DNA of 64,000 bases, taken from contig NZ_KB898365.1 of the NCBI RefSeq assembly GCF_000377565.1, positions 62,001 to 126,000 of the forward strand, read 5' to 3'. Position 1 is the first letter of the stretch. Every line of letters starts with the position of its first letter. This document shows, in pieces, positions 54,182-62,584 of this stretch. The stretch comes from Rhizobium sp. 2MFCol3.1 (GTDB lineage Bacteria; Pseudomonadota; Alphaproteobacteria; Rhizobiales; Rhizobiaceae). The position numbers were made by a program, and so were the translations under genes. Under the pieces are notes generated by a model, which ran no database searches, was not told where the DNA came from, and saw only the letters and a list, made by a program, of their open reading frames with translations.

Positions 54182-55486
54182 TCACTTTGAGGCGGCGGCC
54201 AGCTGTTGCGGGCTCAGGCGCAGGGCAGCGGCGCGGCGGTGCCCTTCGAGTTGCTCCGTCGCGCTCTGACGAACGGCGGCCGGAGCTACAGCTGCAACGC
54301 CCTTCTCCTCAAGCCATTGATGCGTCGCCACCTTGACGTAGGAGCCGACCCAAAGACCACCTGTATAACGACCGGCAGCCATCGTCGGCAGGGTATGGTT
54401 CGTCCCGCTGCACTTGTCGGAGTATACCACGCTTGCAAGCTCACCGATGAAGAGCGAACCGTAGTTGCGCAGCTTCTTTGCCGTCGCCTGCGGATCTTTC
54501 GTGTGGACCTGGAGATGCTCAGTCGCGATATAATCGGAGTAGGCAAGCATTGTTGCCTCGTCGTCCACGACCGTGATCTCACCGTAGTCTTTCCAGGCGA
54601 CGCCCGCGACACCTGCCGTCGGGAGATCCTCAAGCTGCTTCTCGACTTCGACCAATACGGCCTCGGCAAGTTTGCGATCTGTGGTCACCAAGCCAACCCG
54701 CGTACGCACGTCGTGCTCGGCCTGCGCAAGAAGGTCGGTGGCGATCATGTCCGCCTTGCCGGTCTCGTCGGCGACGATGAAGATCTCGCTGGGCCCGGCG
54801 AGCTGATCGATGCCGACCTGGCCGAAGACCTGACGCTTAGCTTCGTTGACGAAGGCATTGCCTGGACCGACGATCTTGTCGACCGCTGGGATGGTCTCGG
54901 TGCCGTAGGCCATCGCTGCGATAGCTTGCGCTCCGCCGACCCTGAAGATCCGGTCCGCGCCAGCTAGATGGCAGCCGGCGATCATCGCAGGGTGGGCGTT
55001 CGGCGGCAAGCAAGCGATGACCAGGTCGCAGCCTGCGACCTTTGCGGGCACGATAGTCATGATTGGTGCAGAGAGTAGGGGATAGCGGCCACCCGGGACG
55101 TAGCAGCCGACAACTTCGATCGGGATAACCCGGTGGCCGAGATGGACCCCGGGAAGCGTTTCGATCTCCAGCGGCAGCATCGTCTTCAGCTGTGCTTCCG
55201 CAAACTTGCGAACGTTTGCGATGGCGAACTCGGTGTCTTCTCGCGTCTGGGGATCAAGATCGGCGAGAGCTTTCAACTTCTCCTCTTCGGTCACCTCGAA
55301 CTGCGCGACGTCCGCCTTATCGAATTTGGCGGAGTAATCACGGACGGCTGCATCGCCGCGTGCGCGAACGTTTGCAATGATTTCTTTCACCGTCGCTTCA
55401 ACAGGCGCGTTGTCGGAGACCGCGTCGCGAGTTGGTTCCTTGATCTGAGTGAATTTGCCCTTCAGGGCGTCGAGCCGCGATGTCAT
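54182..55486 (-). CDS. Histidinol-dehydrogenase-family enzyme (HpsN-like sulfopropanediol dehydrogenase)
   Basis: 434 residues from ATG 55486 (GGAGATCCCC upstream). Family blocks: VVGCYVPGGRYPLLSAPIM, GPGNAFVNEAKRQVFG, IDQLAGPSEI, DLLAQAEHD, and ATEHLQVH near the metal site. The C-terminal SGTNHTLPT...GRYTGGLWVGSYVKVATHQ differs from biosynthetic HisD and resembles HpsN, which oxidises 2,3-dihydroxypropane-1-sulfonate to sulfolactate with NAD+. It is divergent from an XRE-cupin regulator and a polyamine-type ABC importer, which fits catabolism rather than histidine synthesis (inference). Confidence 0.85.
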   Translation of the reverse strand: MTSRLDALKGKFTQIKEPTRDAVSDNAPVEATVKEIIANVRARGDAAVRDYSAKFDKADVAQFEVTEEEKLKALADLDPQTREDTEFAIANVRKFAEAQLKTMLPLEIETLPGVHLGHRVIPIEVVGCYVPGGRYPLLSAPIMTIVPAKVAGCDLVIACLPPNAHPAMIAGCHLAGADRIFRVGGAQAIAAMAYGTETIPAVDKIVGPGNAFVNEAKRQVFGQVGIDQLAGPSEIFIVADETGKADMIATDLLAQAEHDVRTRVGLVTTDRKLAEAVLVEVEKQLEDLPTAGVAGVAWKDYGEITVVDDEATMLAYSDYIATEHLQVHTKDPQATAKKLRNYGSLFIGELASVVYSDKCSGTNHTLPTMAAGRYTGGLWVGSYVKVATHQWLEEKGVAAVAPAAVRQSATEQLEGHRRAAALRLSPQQLAAASK

Positions 55487-55666
55487 GGGGATCTCCTGTG
55501 TGCGTCGCGAGAACCATCCTCCACTCAGGTACGCTATACAATTGCCGACTAGACAGCTGTCCAGTATTTTCACCACCGATGTGCCGAGCTGCCCATCAGC
55601 AGTGGGCGAGGCCGCCGGTCAATGACGTTGTCCTCTTGCCCGGAACCATGGAGTTAGAGGAAACGA
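55487..55666. promoter_or_regulatory. Divergent promoter region
   Basis: 180 bases between the dehydrogenase and its probable regulator. GCTATACAATTGCCGACTAGACAGCTGTCC contains partial inverted repeats (ACAGCTGT) that could be an operator for the XRE-cupin protein. Confidence 0.35.
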
Positions 55667-56215
55667 ATGCCCAAGATTGGAAGCAAGCTCAAGGAACTGC
55701 GTCGGCGACGTGATCTTGGGGTTAGAGAGCTAGCCGCGCGCTCCGGCATTTCGCACTCGACCATTTCGCTGATCGAGCGCGATCGGATGAGTCCGTCGAT
55801 AGATACCTTGGGAGCTGTGCTCGATGCGCTTGGCACGACCTTACCGGGTTTCTTTTCCGATCTTCAGTCAAGCTTGCCGTACACACCGTTTTACGGAGCT
55901 CAAGACCTCGTAGAGATTGGGAAAGTCGACACAATCTCATATCGCGTCATTGGTTTGGATCATCCTAATCGACAACTGCTTATGCTTCACGAGCGCTACG
56001 CGGCAGGCGCGGACTCAGGCGAGGCGTTTACCCACGCCGCACAAGAGGCGGGGATGGTGCTGTCCGGAGCGGTGGAGGTCACGGTCGGGGGGCAACAAAA
56101 AGTGCTGAGGGCTGGCGATGGCTACTATTTCGATAGCCGACTCCCCCATCGCTTCCGAAACGTCAATGACGGCGAAAGCGAGATATTGAGCGCCATCACG
56201 CCACCCACGTACTGA
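55667..56215 (+). CDS. XRE-family regulator with cupin domain
   Basis: 182 residues. Helix-turn-helix at about 5-60 (LKELRRRRDLGVRELAARSGISHSTISLIERDRMSPSIDTL) and a C-terminal cupin (about 105-178, GMVLSGAVEVTVGGQQKVLRAGDGYYF...PHRF), the layout of PuuR-type repressors. It should sense the imported substrate or its product and control the divergent dehydrogenase and the downstream ABC genes. AGAGGAAACGA before ATG. Confidence 0.92.
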   Translation: MPKIGSKLKELRRRRDLGVRELAARSGISHSTISLIERDRMSPSIDTLGAVLDALGTTLPGFFSDLQSSLPYTPFYGAQDLVEIGKVDTISYRVIGLDHPNRQLLMLHERYAAGADSGEAFTHAAQEAGMVLSGAVEVTVGGQQKVLRAGDGYYFDSRLPHRFRNVNDGESEILSAITPPTY

Positions 56216-56333
56216 CACCATGATGTCGGCCTAACCAGCGGTGAGAATATTCACCACACAGCGCTGGCTGCCTTCCAAAACATATGAAACGTGGTTTGCT
56301 ACCGCCGTTCAAGCTTAACAAGGGGAACGTAAA

Positions 56334-57374
56334 ATGAAACTCCTTCAAATATCGCTCATCGCTTCAACTGTTCTGGTGAGCGGCGTTCTCGCTGCCCAGG
56401 CGCGCGACCTGACAGTTGTGTCTTGGGGCGGAAATTTCCAGGACGCGCAGCGCAAGATTTTCTTCGAAACCTACGCCAAGGAAAGCGGCAAGCCGGTTCT
56501 CGACGAGAGCTGGGACGGCGGCTATGGCGTCCTTCAGGCGAAGGTCAAGGCGGGCACGCCTAACTGGGATGTCGTGGAAGTCGAATCCGAGGAACTGGCG
56601 CTCGGCTGCGCCGATGGCATCTACGAAAAGATCGACTGGGAGAAGATGGGCGGCAAAGAGGCCTTTTTGCCTGCCGCAGTCAGCGATTGCGGCGTCGGCA
56701 ACATCGTCTGGTCCACCGGGCTTTCGTATGATGCCGACAAGTTGAAAGAGGCTCCCAAGACCTGGGCGGACTTCTGGGACACCAAGAAGTTTCCCGGCAA
56801 ACGCGGTTTCCGCAAGGGGCCGAAGTATGCGCTAGAGTTCGCGCTCATGGCGGACGGCGTTCCTGCAGACCAGGTTTACGAGGTTCTCAAAGGCGAAGGC
56901 GGTGTAGACCGCGCGTTCAAAAAGCTGGACGAGCTGAAGAAGGATATCGTTTGGTGGGACGCGGGCGCGCAGCCGCTTCAGCTTCTCTCTTCTGGCCAGG
57001 TCGTCATGACGGCTGCGTACAACGGCCGTATCACCGGCATCAATCGCTCGGAAGGCAAGCACTTCGGCTTCGTGTTTCCGGGCAGCGTCTACGCGATCGA
57101 CAGCTGGGTGATCCTGAAGGATGCTCCCAATAAAGACGCCGGCATGGACTTCATCGCTTATGCGAGCAAGGCGGAAAATCAGGCAAAGCTTCCTGAATAC
57201 ATCGCCTATGGTCTTCCCAACCTCGGCGCAGCCAAGCTGGTGCCCGAAAAGTACCGCGAGGAGTCCCCGACCTCCGAGGAAAACCTCAAGGGTGCAATTC
57301 CCCTCGATGTTGACTTCTGGACCGATAATTCAGAAGAGCTCACACAGCGTTTCAACGCTTGGCTTAGCCAGTAA
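56334..57374 (+). CDS. ABC transporter substrate-binding protein (PotD-like)
   Basis: 346 residues. Signal peptide MKLLQISLIASTVLVSGVLAAQA. Mature part starts RDLTVVSWGGNFQDAQRKIFFETYAKESG, then NWDVVEVES, VGNIVWSTGLSYD, TWADFWDTKKFPGKRGFRKGP and YAIDSWVILKDAPNKDAG, all typical of the spermidine/putrescine-type family 1 binders. Periplasmic. First gene of the four-gene importer. Real ligand unknown; many family members bind other amines or sulfonates. Confidence 0.92.
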   Translation: MKLLQISLIASTVLVSGVLAAQARDLTVVSWGGNFQDAQRKIFFETYAKESGKPVLDESWDGGYGVLQAKVKAGTPNWDVVEVESEELALGCADGIYEKIDWEKMGGKEAFLPAAVSDCGVGNIVWSTGLSYDADKLKEAPKTWADFWDTKKFPGKRGFRKGPKYALEFALMADGVPADQVYEVLKGEGGVDRAFKKLDELKKDIVWWDAGAQPLQLLSSGQVVMTAAYNGRITGINRSEGKHFGFVFPGSVYAIDSWVILKDAPNKDAGMDFIAYASKAENQAKLPEYIAYGLPNLGAAKLVPEKYREESPTSEENLKGAIPLDVDFWTDNSEELTQRFNAWLSQ

Positions 57375-57382
57375 CAGCAAGC

Positions 57383-57405
57383 AGGGGCCTTTTCGGAAGG
57401 CCCCT
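57383..57405 (+). terminator. Intercistronic hairpin after the binding-protein gene
   Basis: AGGGGCCTT-TTCGG-AAGGCCCCT, a perfect 9-bp stem with a TTCGG loop, between the binding-protein and ATPase genes. Such hairpins allow more binding protein than permease to be made by partial termination or 3'-end protection. No long T-run. Confidence 0.65.
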
Positions 57406-57444
57406 CTACGCTCGAACTAACGAGCGTCCCGGAGAAGAAATTCG

Positions 57445-58509
57445 ATGTCCAACCCCTTCATCCAATTTGACAAGGTCAGTAAAGCGTTTGGCATTGTCAC
57501 CGTTGTCGACGACCTCGATCTTTCCATCGCGAAAGGCGAGTTCGTCAGCATGCTCGGACCTTCCGGTTCAGGCAAGACAACCTTGCTGATGATGCTGGCG
57601 GGCTTCGAGACGCCGACAAGCGGTTCCATCTCCGTTGGCGGCAAACGCGTCGACGCTCTCCCGCCTTATCGTCGAAACATGGGCGTCGTGTTCCAGAATT
57701 ATGCTTTGTTTCCCCACATGACGGTGGCCGAGAATGTCGCGTTCCCTCTCAAGATGCGCGGCGTCGCTCGTGCTGAGATGAACGAGCGGGTTTCGAAGGC
57801 GCTGGACATGGTGCAACTCGCTGCTTTCCATGATCGCAAGCCAATCCAACTCTCCGGCGGGCAGCAGCAGCGTGTGGCACTCGCCCGTGCCCTCGTTTTC
57901 GAGCCCGAGGTGGTCCTGATGGATGAACCGCTCGGTGCGCTCGACAAAAAGCTGCGGGAGCAGATGCAGTTGGACATTCGAGACATCCACCGCCGCTTGG
58001 GGCTGACCATCGTCTTTGTGACGCATGACCAGAGCGAAGCGCTGACGATGTCGGACAGGATTGCCATCTTCAATCACGGCAAGATCGAGCAGATTGGCAC
58101 TCCCCTGCAGATTTACGATCATCCCAGAACTCAGTTTGTTGCCCAATTTATTGGAGAGACCAATCTCCTATCTGGAAAGGTCAGCAAGTCCGAAAACGGC
58201 CTGCTCACCCTTCGCCTCGAAGGCGGCGCTCATCTCGAGGCTGTTTCGGAAGCCAATGTGAATGTCGGCACACAGGTCAAGATATCCGTACGGCCGGAGC
58301 GGATCGCTGTAGATGCAGGTAGTCCATCGGCGAACTCGCTGGACGCGACCGTTACCGATGTTGTCTATCACGGCGACCATCTTCAGGTTCGCACCCGCCA
58401 CAACGGGAGCGACCTGATTATAAAGGCCAACCGGAATTTGCCGCCACCAAGCATTGGCGACCGCGTGACTCTGTCCTTCAACCCAAATCAGTGCTGGATT
58501 GTCGCATGA
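57445..58509 (+). CDS. ABC transporter ATP-binding protein (PotA-like)
   Basis: 354 residues. Walker A GPSGSGKT (about 37-44), Q-loop, signature LSGGQQQRVALARAL, Walker B VVLMDEPLGALD and switch His in VTHDQSEA. A C-terminal TOBE domain at about 275-350. Powers the polyamine-type importer. Its stop overlaps the first permease start (ATGA). Confidence 0.95.
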   Translation: MSNPFIQFDKVSKAFGIVTVVDDLDLSIAKGEFVSMLGPSGSGKTTLLMMLAGFETPTSGSISVGGKRVDALPPYRRNMGVVFQNYALFPHMTVAENVAFPLKMRGVARAEMNERVSKALDMVQLAAFHDRKPIQLSGGQQQRVALARALVFEPEVVLMDEPLGALDKKLREQMQLDIRDIHRRLGLTIVFVTHDQSEALTMSDRIAIFNHGKIEQIGTPLQIYDHPRTQFVAQFIGETNLLSGKVSKSENGLLTLRLEGGAHLEAVSEANVNVGTQVKISVRPERIAVDAGSPSANSLDATVTDVVYHGDHLQVRTRHNGSDLIIKANRNLPPPSIGDRVTLSFNPNQCWIVA

Positions 58510-59684
58510 CGGACAGTTGGCTCTGGAAGCAAGGAAAGTCGTCCGCCCTTGTCGCTCCGCTCGCTTTGTTCCTTCTTTTCTTCTTCGTGCTGCCCCTTGG
58601 CACAATGATGCGCTCGGCCGTTTCTGATCCGGTCGCATCGCGAGCGTTGCCTACTATCTCGTCGGCGTTGAAAGGCTGGGACCGATCAAGTGCGCCGGGC
58701 CCCGAGGCCCAGACGGCGCTTGCCGGGGATCTGCGAGGCATAACAGACGATGAGCTCTTCGGGGATCTTGTCCGCCGCCTCAACAGCGCGAAGTCGGGAT
58801 TTCGAACTCTGATGAGTAAGACGAGGGCCGCTCTGTCGGCGGATACGGCGCTCAGCGATCTCACATCGGTCGACAAGCGCTGGTCTGATCCCAGCTTCTG
58901 GGTCGCAATTCAGGAAGCCGCGAGTTCGCCCACGACAGACCGAAACCTTCTTGCGGCGGTCGACCTCATGAGGGACGCAAACGGATCGATCACAAACGTC
59001 CCGCCGGGCTCTTCTGCAAACCGCGACACACTCATTCGCACTCTGATAACAGCAGCGACCGTCACGATCTGCTGCGCGTTGCTGGGCATGCCGTTCGCCA
59101 TGGTCGCCGCCTCCGTCACGGGCTGGCGTCGGCAACTGCTCCTCGCAGCGGTGCTGCTGCCTCTGTGGACCTCCCTTCTCGTACGCACAGCCGCGTGGTT
59201 CATACTGCTTCAGGATAACGGGCTGATAAACTCAACTCTTCAATTCATAGGCTTGACGAGCGGACCTATCCCGTTGATCTTCAATAGGGTGGGTGTCGTT
59301 ATCGCGATGACGCACGTGTTGTTGCCGTTTATGGTGCTGCCGATCTTCAGCGTCCTGCTCGGCATACCGAAGAACCTGATGCCCGCTGCCGCGTCGCTTG
59401 GTGCGAACCCCGTCCGCGCTTTCTATCTTGTTCTGTTGCCGCTTTCGCTGCGCGGTGTCGTCTCGGGTTCCTTGCTCGTTTTCATGAGTGCTCTCGGCTA
59501 TTACATCACGCCCGCTCTGATCGGCGGCGCTAAAGACCAAATGATAAGCTCGGTCATCGCCTACTACGCGACAGGCGCTGCGAACTGGGGCATGGCAGGC
59601 GCTCTCGGACTGGTCTTGCTTGTAGCAACCATATTGCTCTACGTCATTTATCTACGGCTCTCCATCGAGGAGGCGCGCGCATGA
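58506..59684 (+). CDS. ABC transporter permease (PotB-like)
   Basis: 392 residues. TM1 at about 17-35, then a large periplasmic domain of about 130 residues, then about five further helices with the EAA-type loop GIPKNLMPAAASLGANPVRAFYLVLLPLS. The long loop is typical of one polyamine/opine permease branch. ATGA overlap with both neighbours shows a tight operon. Confidence 0.92.
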   Translation: MTDSWLWKQGKSSALVAPLALFLLFFFVLPLGTMMRSAVSDPVASRALPTISSALKGWDRSSAPGPEAQTALAGDLRGITDDELFGDLVRRLNSAKSGFRTLMSKTRAALSADTALSDLTSVDKRWSDPSFWVAIQEAASSPTTDRNLLAAVDLMRDANGSITNVPPGSSANRDTLIRTLITAATVTICCALLGMPFAMVAASVTGWRRQLLLAAVLLPLWTSLLVRTAAWFILLQDNGLINSTLQFIGLTSGPIPLIFNRVGVVIAMTHVLLPFMVLPIFSVLLGIPKNLMPAAASLGANPVRAFYLVLLPLSLRGVVSGSLLVFMSALGYYITPALIGGAKDQMISSVIAYYATGAANWGMAGALGLVLLVATILLYVIYLRLSIEEARA

Positions 59685-60463
59685 AGCCACTTCCGATAGC
59701 AAAGCTCTTCTTCGGCGGAGCCGTGGTCTTTTTCCTGATGGCCCCGTTGGTGGCGATCCTCCCTCTCGCTTTTACGGACAGCGTATTTCTCAATTACCCG
59801 ATCCCGGGCTTCTCAATGCGCTGGTTCGTCGAACTGCTCACGGCAGACGCTTGGCGTCGGTCGATTTTCAATAGCCTCATCGTCGGCGCAGGCACGACTG
59901 CTCTTGCGACGGTCCTTGGGACTATCGGGTCACTCGGCCTCAGAGGAAAACGAGTGTCGCTGGTATTCGGCTTCGTTCGGACAATTTTCCTTCTGCCGAT
60001 GGTCGTCCCCGCCGTCGTCCTCGGCGTTGGGATGCAGCTTATGTTTGCCCAATACGGTCTCGCCAACACCTATCTTGGCGTTATCGTGGCACACACCGTC
60101 CTTGCTGTGCCGTTCGTCGTTGTGAATGTTACGGCATCGCTCCAAGGGATTGATCGGCGGCTGGAACAGGCAGCGGCTAGTATGGGGGCTGCTCCTCACG
60201 TTGTTCTTCGAACTGTAACGCTGCCATTGGCGATGCCGGGCATAATTTCTGGTGCCGTCTTCGCGTTTGCGACCTCACTCGATGAAGTCGTGCTGACCTT
60301 GTTCGTGGCAGGGCCAAACCAGCGTACCCTTGCAAGGCAAATGTTCTCGACCATCCGAGAGAATATCAGCCCGGCGATCGCGGCGGCGGCTTTTGTTTTC
60401 ATCGCTGGCACACTTCTGATAGGCATCCTGGTGAGTGTTGGGCGCAAGCGCGCGTTGCAATAG
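59681..60463 (+). CDS. ABC transporter permease (PotC-like)
   Basis: 260 residues with six membrane helices and the EAA-type loop DRRLEQAAASMGAAPHVVLRTVTLPLAMPGI. Second permease subunit. Starts with ATGA overlap. Last gene of the importer operon. Confidence 0.93.
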   Translation: MKPLPIAKLFFGGAVVFFLMAPLVAILPLAFTDSVFLNYPIPGFSMRWFVELLTADAWRRSIFNSLIVGAGTTALATVLGTIGSLGLRGKRVSLVFGFVRTIFLLPMVVPAVVLGVGMQLMFAQYGLANTYLGVIVAHTVLAVPFVVVNVTASLQGIDRRLEQAAASMGAAPHVVLRTVTLPLAMPGIISGAVFAFATSLDEVVLTLFVAGPNQRTLARQMFSTIRENISPAIAAAAFVFIAGTLLIGILVSVGRKRALQ

Positions 60464-60985
60464 GAGGCCCCTCCGAGGAATGTCTGCGGCCAGTCGTCTG
60501 CTCGGTGTGTCACGTCCGGGGTGCAAGGTCGCACTGCGATACGGTCCGGGCAAACAGTTCGGTGTCCTCGACCGATATGACAACGGACGCGAGGTCGCAG
60601 ATGCAAAACGACCTCGGTCTGGGCGAAGTTCGCGACAAGCTAACCGCGCGCGAAGGCTGGATTTCCACTTCTCTGCTCTCGCACATGAAGCCAGAGGATG
60701 ACGATCCGGCATTGAGTGGCGACGACAAGCCGAGCAAGCCATCAGGCGGAGAGCGGACAAAGCCGTTGGCACCGCAAATCTCAGAGACGACGGTAATCCA
60801 AAGGATCATCGCAGGGTCGCGGTCCATGCGCCCTGGTTCGTGCGCGCGCCCCACAATACCGATCGCGGTGGACGTCGATGCGGGAAGCGCAGCGCTTGCG
60901 ATCGGGGAGGCGGGTACGCGCCAATATGTTTCTTTCTTGCGACAAACCCTTGCAAGCTGATCCAGCGAAAAGAGAGCGAGCGTGC
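60464..60985. other. Interval with overlapping frames, no assured gene
   Basis: 522 bases. Long frames exist on both strands (plus 60505-60960, minus 60510-61031), typical of GC-rich DNA. The plus frame has some protein-like stretch (LGLGEVRDKLTAREGWIST) and the minus frame does not, but I can support neither. Confidence 0.4.
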
Positions 60986-61819
60986 ATGTCGATTGATCGC
61001 AAGAGAACAAAGGGACCCAAGACGAGCCCAATATACGATTTTCCTCGTCACGACTTTTTGAAGCACGGTTTCGGCACCGTGCAGGTGCAGTCTAGCGAGT
61101 GGAAAAGTCGCATAGCGGCAACATCGTTTACGCTCAATGTTGTTGCGAACCGGAAATTTCCGGAAAATACGCTGCAAATGCACCACTCTCTTCATGTGGT
61201 GCGGGATATGTTTCGACGCATACATGTCGGCGACAGCTATGATTGGTTCTCTACATCACGGCTCATGGGGTATCCGTCGAGCGAGCTCTGTAAGTCTTTG
61301 TGGATTTATCTTGCGGAGCTGAGAGGATCGGTTCGGGCCGGGGACCCGCTTTTGTTCAATAATTCGATCGATAAGTTTACGAGTCAATTTGGGGATGCGA
61401 TGCTCGAAAATTACCTGAGAATGACGGTCGAGCATGGACACTTGGTGCGTGAAGAAGGCTGGGCGTACATTCTTTGGTCGTCTTCCGAACGCGATATCCT
61501 CCACATCGGCGCGGCGTCCGGAGAGATAGAAGAAGTCCTAAGACGTCTCGACTCCGAGAACCGGGACAAACACCCACATGGAGTTCTGGCAGCTTGGCTG
61601 GTGCACGATCCCGCTTTAGCCGCGGAAGATATCAACGCGGAGTTCCAAAGCTGCGCCTTGGGCCAAGGTCTCTTCCGGACTGGCCTGGGCACCGCGAAGC
61701 AAACTATCAGCAAGCTTCTCAGGGAGACGGACAACTTCGCGCTGTCACCGTGGCATCATTACGAGTTGCACCAAGTGCCCAGTTTCGCACCACTGGCTGC
61801 TCGCGGGCTCACCGGCTGA
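60986..61819 (+). CDS. GIY-YIG-like domain protein
   Basis: 277 residues from ATG 60986 (GAGAGCGAG upstream). The C-terminal half (about 170-245) has GWAYILWSSSERDILHIGAASGEIEEVLRRLDSEN, then PHGVLAAWLVHD and AEDINAEFQSCALGQGLFRT. This matches the GIY-YIG/T5orf172 layout: GWAYIL for GIY, HIG for YIG, an Arg, and a later Glu. The N-terminal half is unknown. It may be a nuclease or a DNA-binding protein of mobile-element origin. Not in an operon with the ABC genes. Confidence 0.65.
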   Translation: MSIDRKRTKGPKTSPIYDFPRHDFLKHGFGTVQVQSSEWKSRIAATSFTLNVVANRKFPENTLQMHHSLHVVRDMFRRIHVGDSYDWFSTSRLMGYPSSELCKSLWIYLAELRGSVRAGDPLLFNNSIDKFTSQFGDAMLENYLRMTVEHGHLVREEGWAYILWSSSERDILHIGAASGEIEEVLRRLDSENRDKHPHGVLAAWLVHDPALAAEDINAEFQSCALGQGLFRTGLGTAKQTISKLLRETDNFALSPWHHYELHQVPSFAPLAARGLTG

Positions 61820-61968
61820 CTTCATGGCGTCTTAGGTGGGGGAAGTCAATTGAGGCGACGTGAGTTCCATCGGAACTCACGCCACGTCTCGCACCGGAAA
61901 TTAGTTGCGACAATCGCTCGGTCACTCTTGGTGCGGGATAAACAGCTGGCAACCGAGCTGCAATGGGA

Positions 61969-62403
61969 TCAGGCCCCTGGGACAGCGGGCAGGTTCAATT
62001 CCGCCCGCCAACGCGCCATCACTTCCAAGTGTACACTGTGTTGTTCAGTCGTCCGCCCGTACAGTTCAAAATCGGCGGCCTTCCAGCCCCGCGTGTGGTT
62101 CCAGACCACCTTTGCAATATCGAGCGCCGGCAATTCTTGATAGGTCCACGGGCCATATGATTTGTCCCAGTACCCTCCATCACAATCATTATCCATAGCG
62201 TCCTCCGAGCAGTTGTGGGACCAATGCTCAACTTCCTCCACCAGGCCGCCGGACCCCTTCAGCCCACAGCGCAGCACATCCGTGATATGTGCCGCGGAAT
62301 TAGTATGAAACCAATTGAGGAAGTGAGCTGCGCATTGGCTTGCATGATCCTGAACCAAGATCGGCGGGACGCAGTACTCGATACGCTTGGCAGTTTTGGT
62401 CAC
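61969..62403 (-). CDS. Unknown protein
   Basis: 144 residues. GTG start at 62403 with GGAG 8 bases upstream. Contains several Cys, His and Trp residues (AAHFLNWFHTNSAAHITDVLRCGL, HNCSEDAMDNDCDGGYWD). Not recognised; no signal peptide. Convergent with the GIY-YIG-like gene. Confidence 0.55.
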   Translation of the reverse strand: MTKTAKRIEYCVPPILVQDHASQCAAHFLNWFHTNSAAHITDVLRCGLKGSGGLVEEVEHWSHNCSEDAMDNDCDGGYWDKSYGPWTYQELPALDIAKVVWNHTRGWKAADFELYGRTTEQHSVHLEVMARWRAELNLPAVPGA

Positions 62404-62584
62404 ATTCTACTCCACATGAACGTTGCAACTGCTGTACACGTGGGTGGAGTTTCCGGGGAAGGCAAGTGGCAGAAACGGAAAATGTTCACATTTTGTTCTT
62501 TTCGGCGTTTTTGTCTTAGAACGCTGTCGGGTATTCGTCACAAATGGTTGAAAGCTGACTTCCAACCGCGTGCCGAACTTCAGT

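Noticed and set aside
54182..55486. Biosynthetic histidinol dehydrogenase (hisD)
   Set aside because: C-terminal motifs and the context of a divergent XRE-cupin regulator and importer fit a catabolic HpsN-like enzyme better; no his genes nearby.
60510..61031. 173-codon minus-strand frame
   Set aside because: Ser/Cys-rich, crosses the start of the GIY-YIG-like gene, no ribosome binding site.
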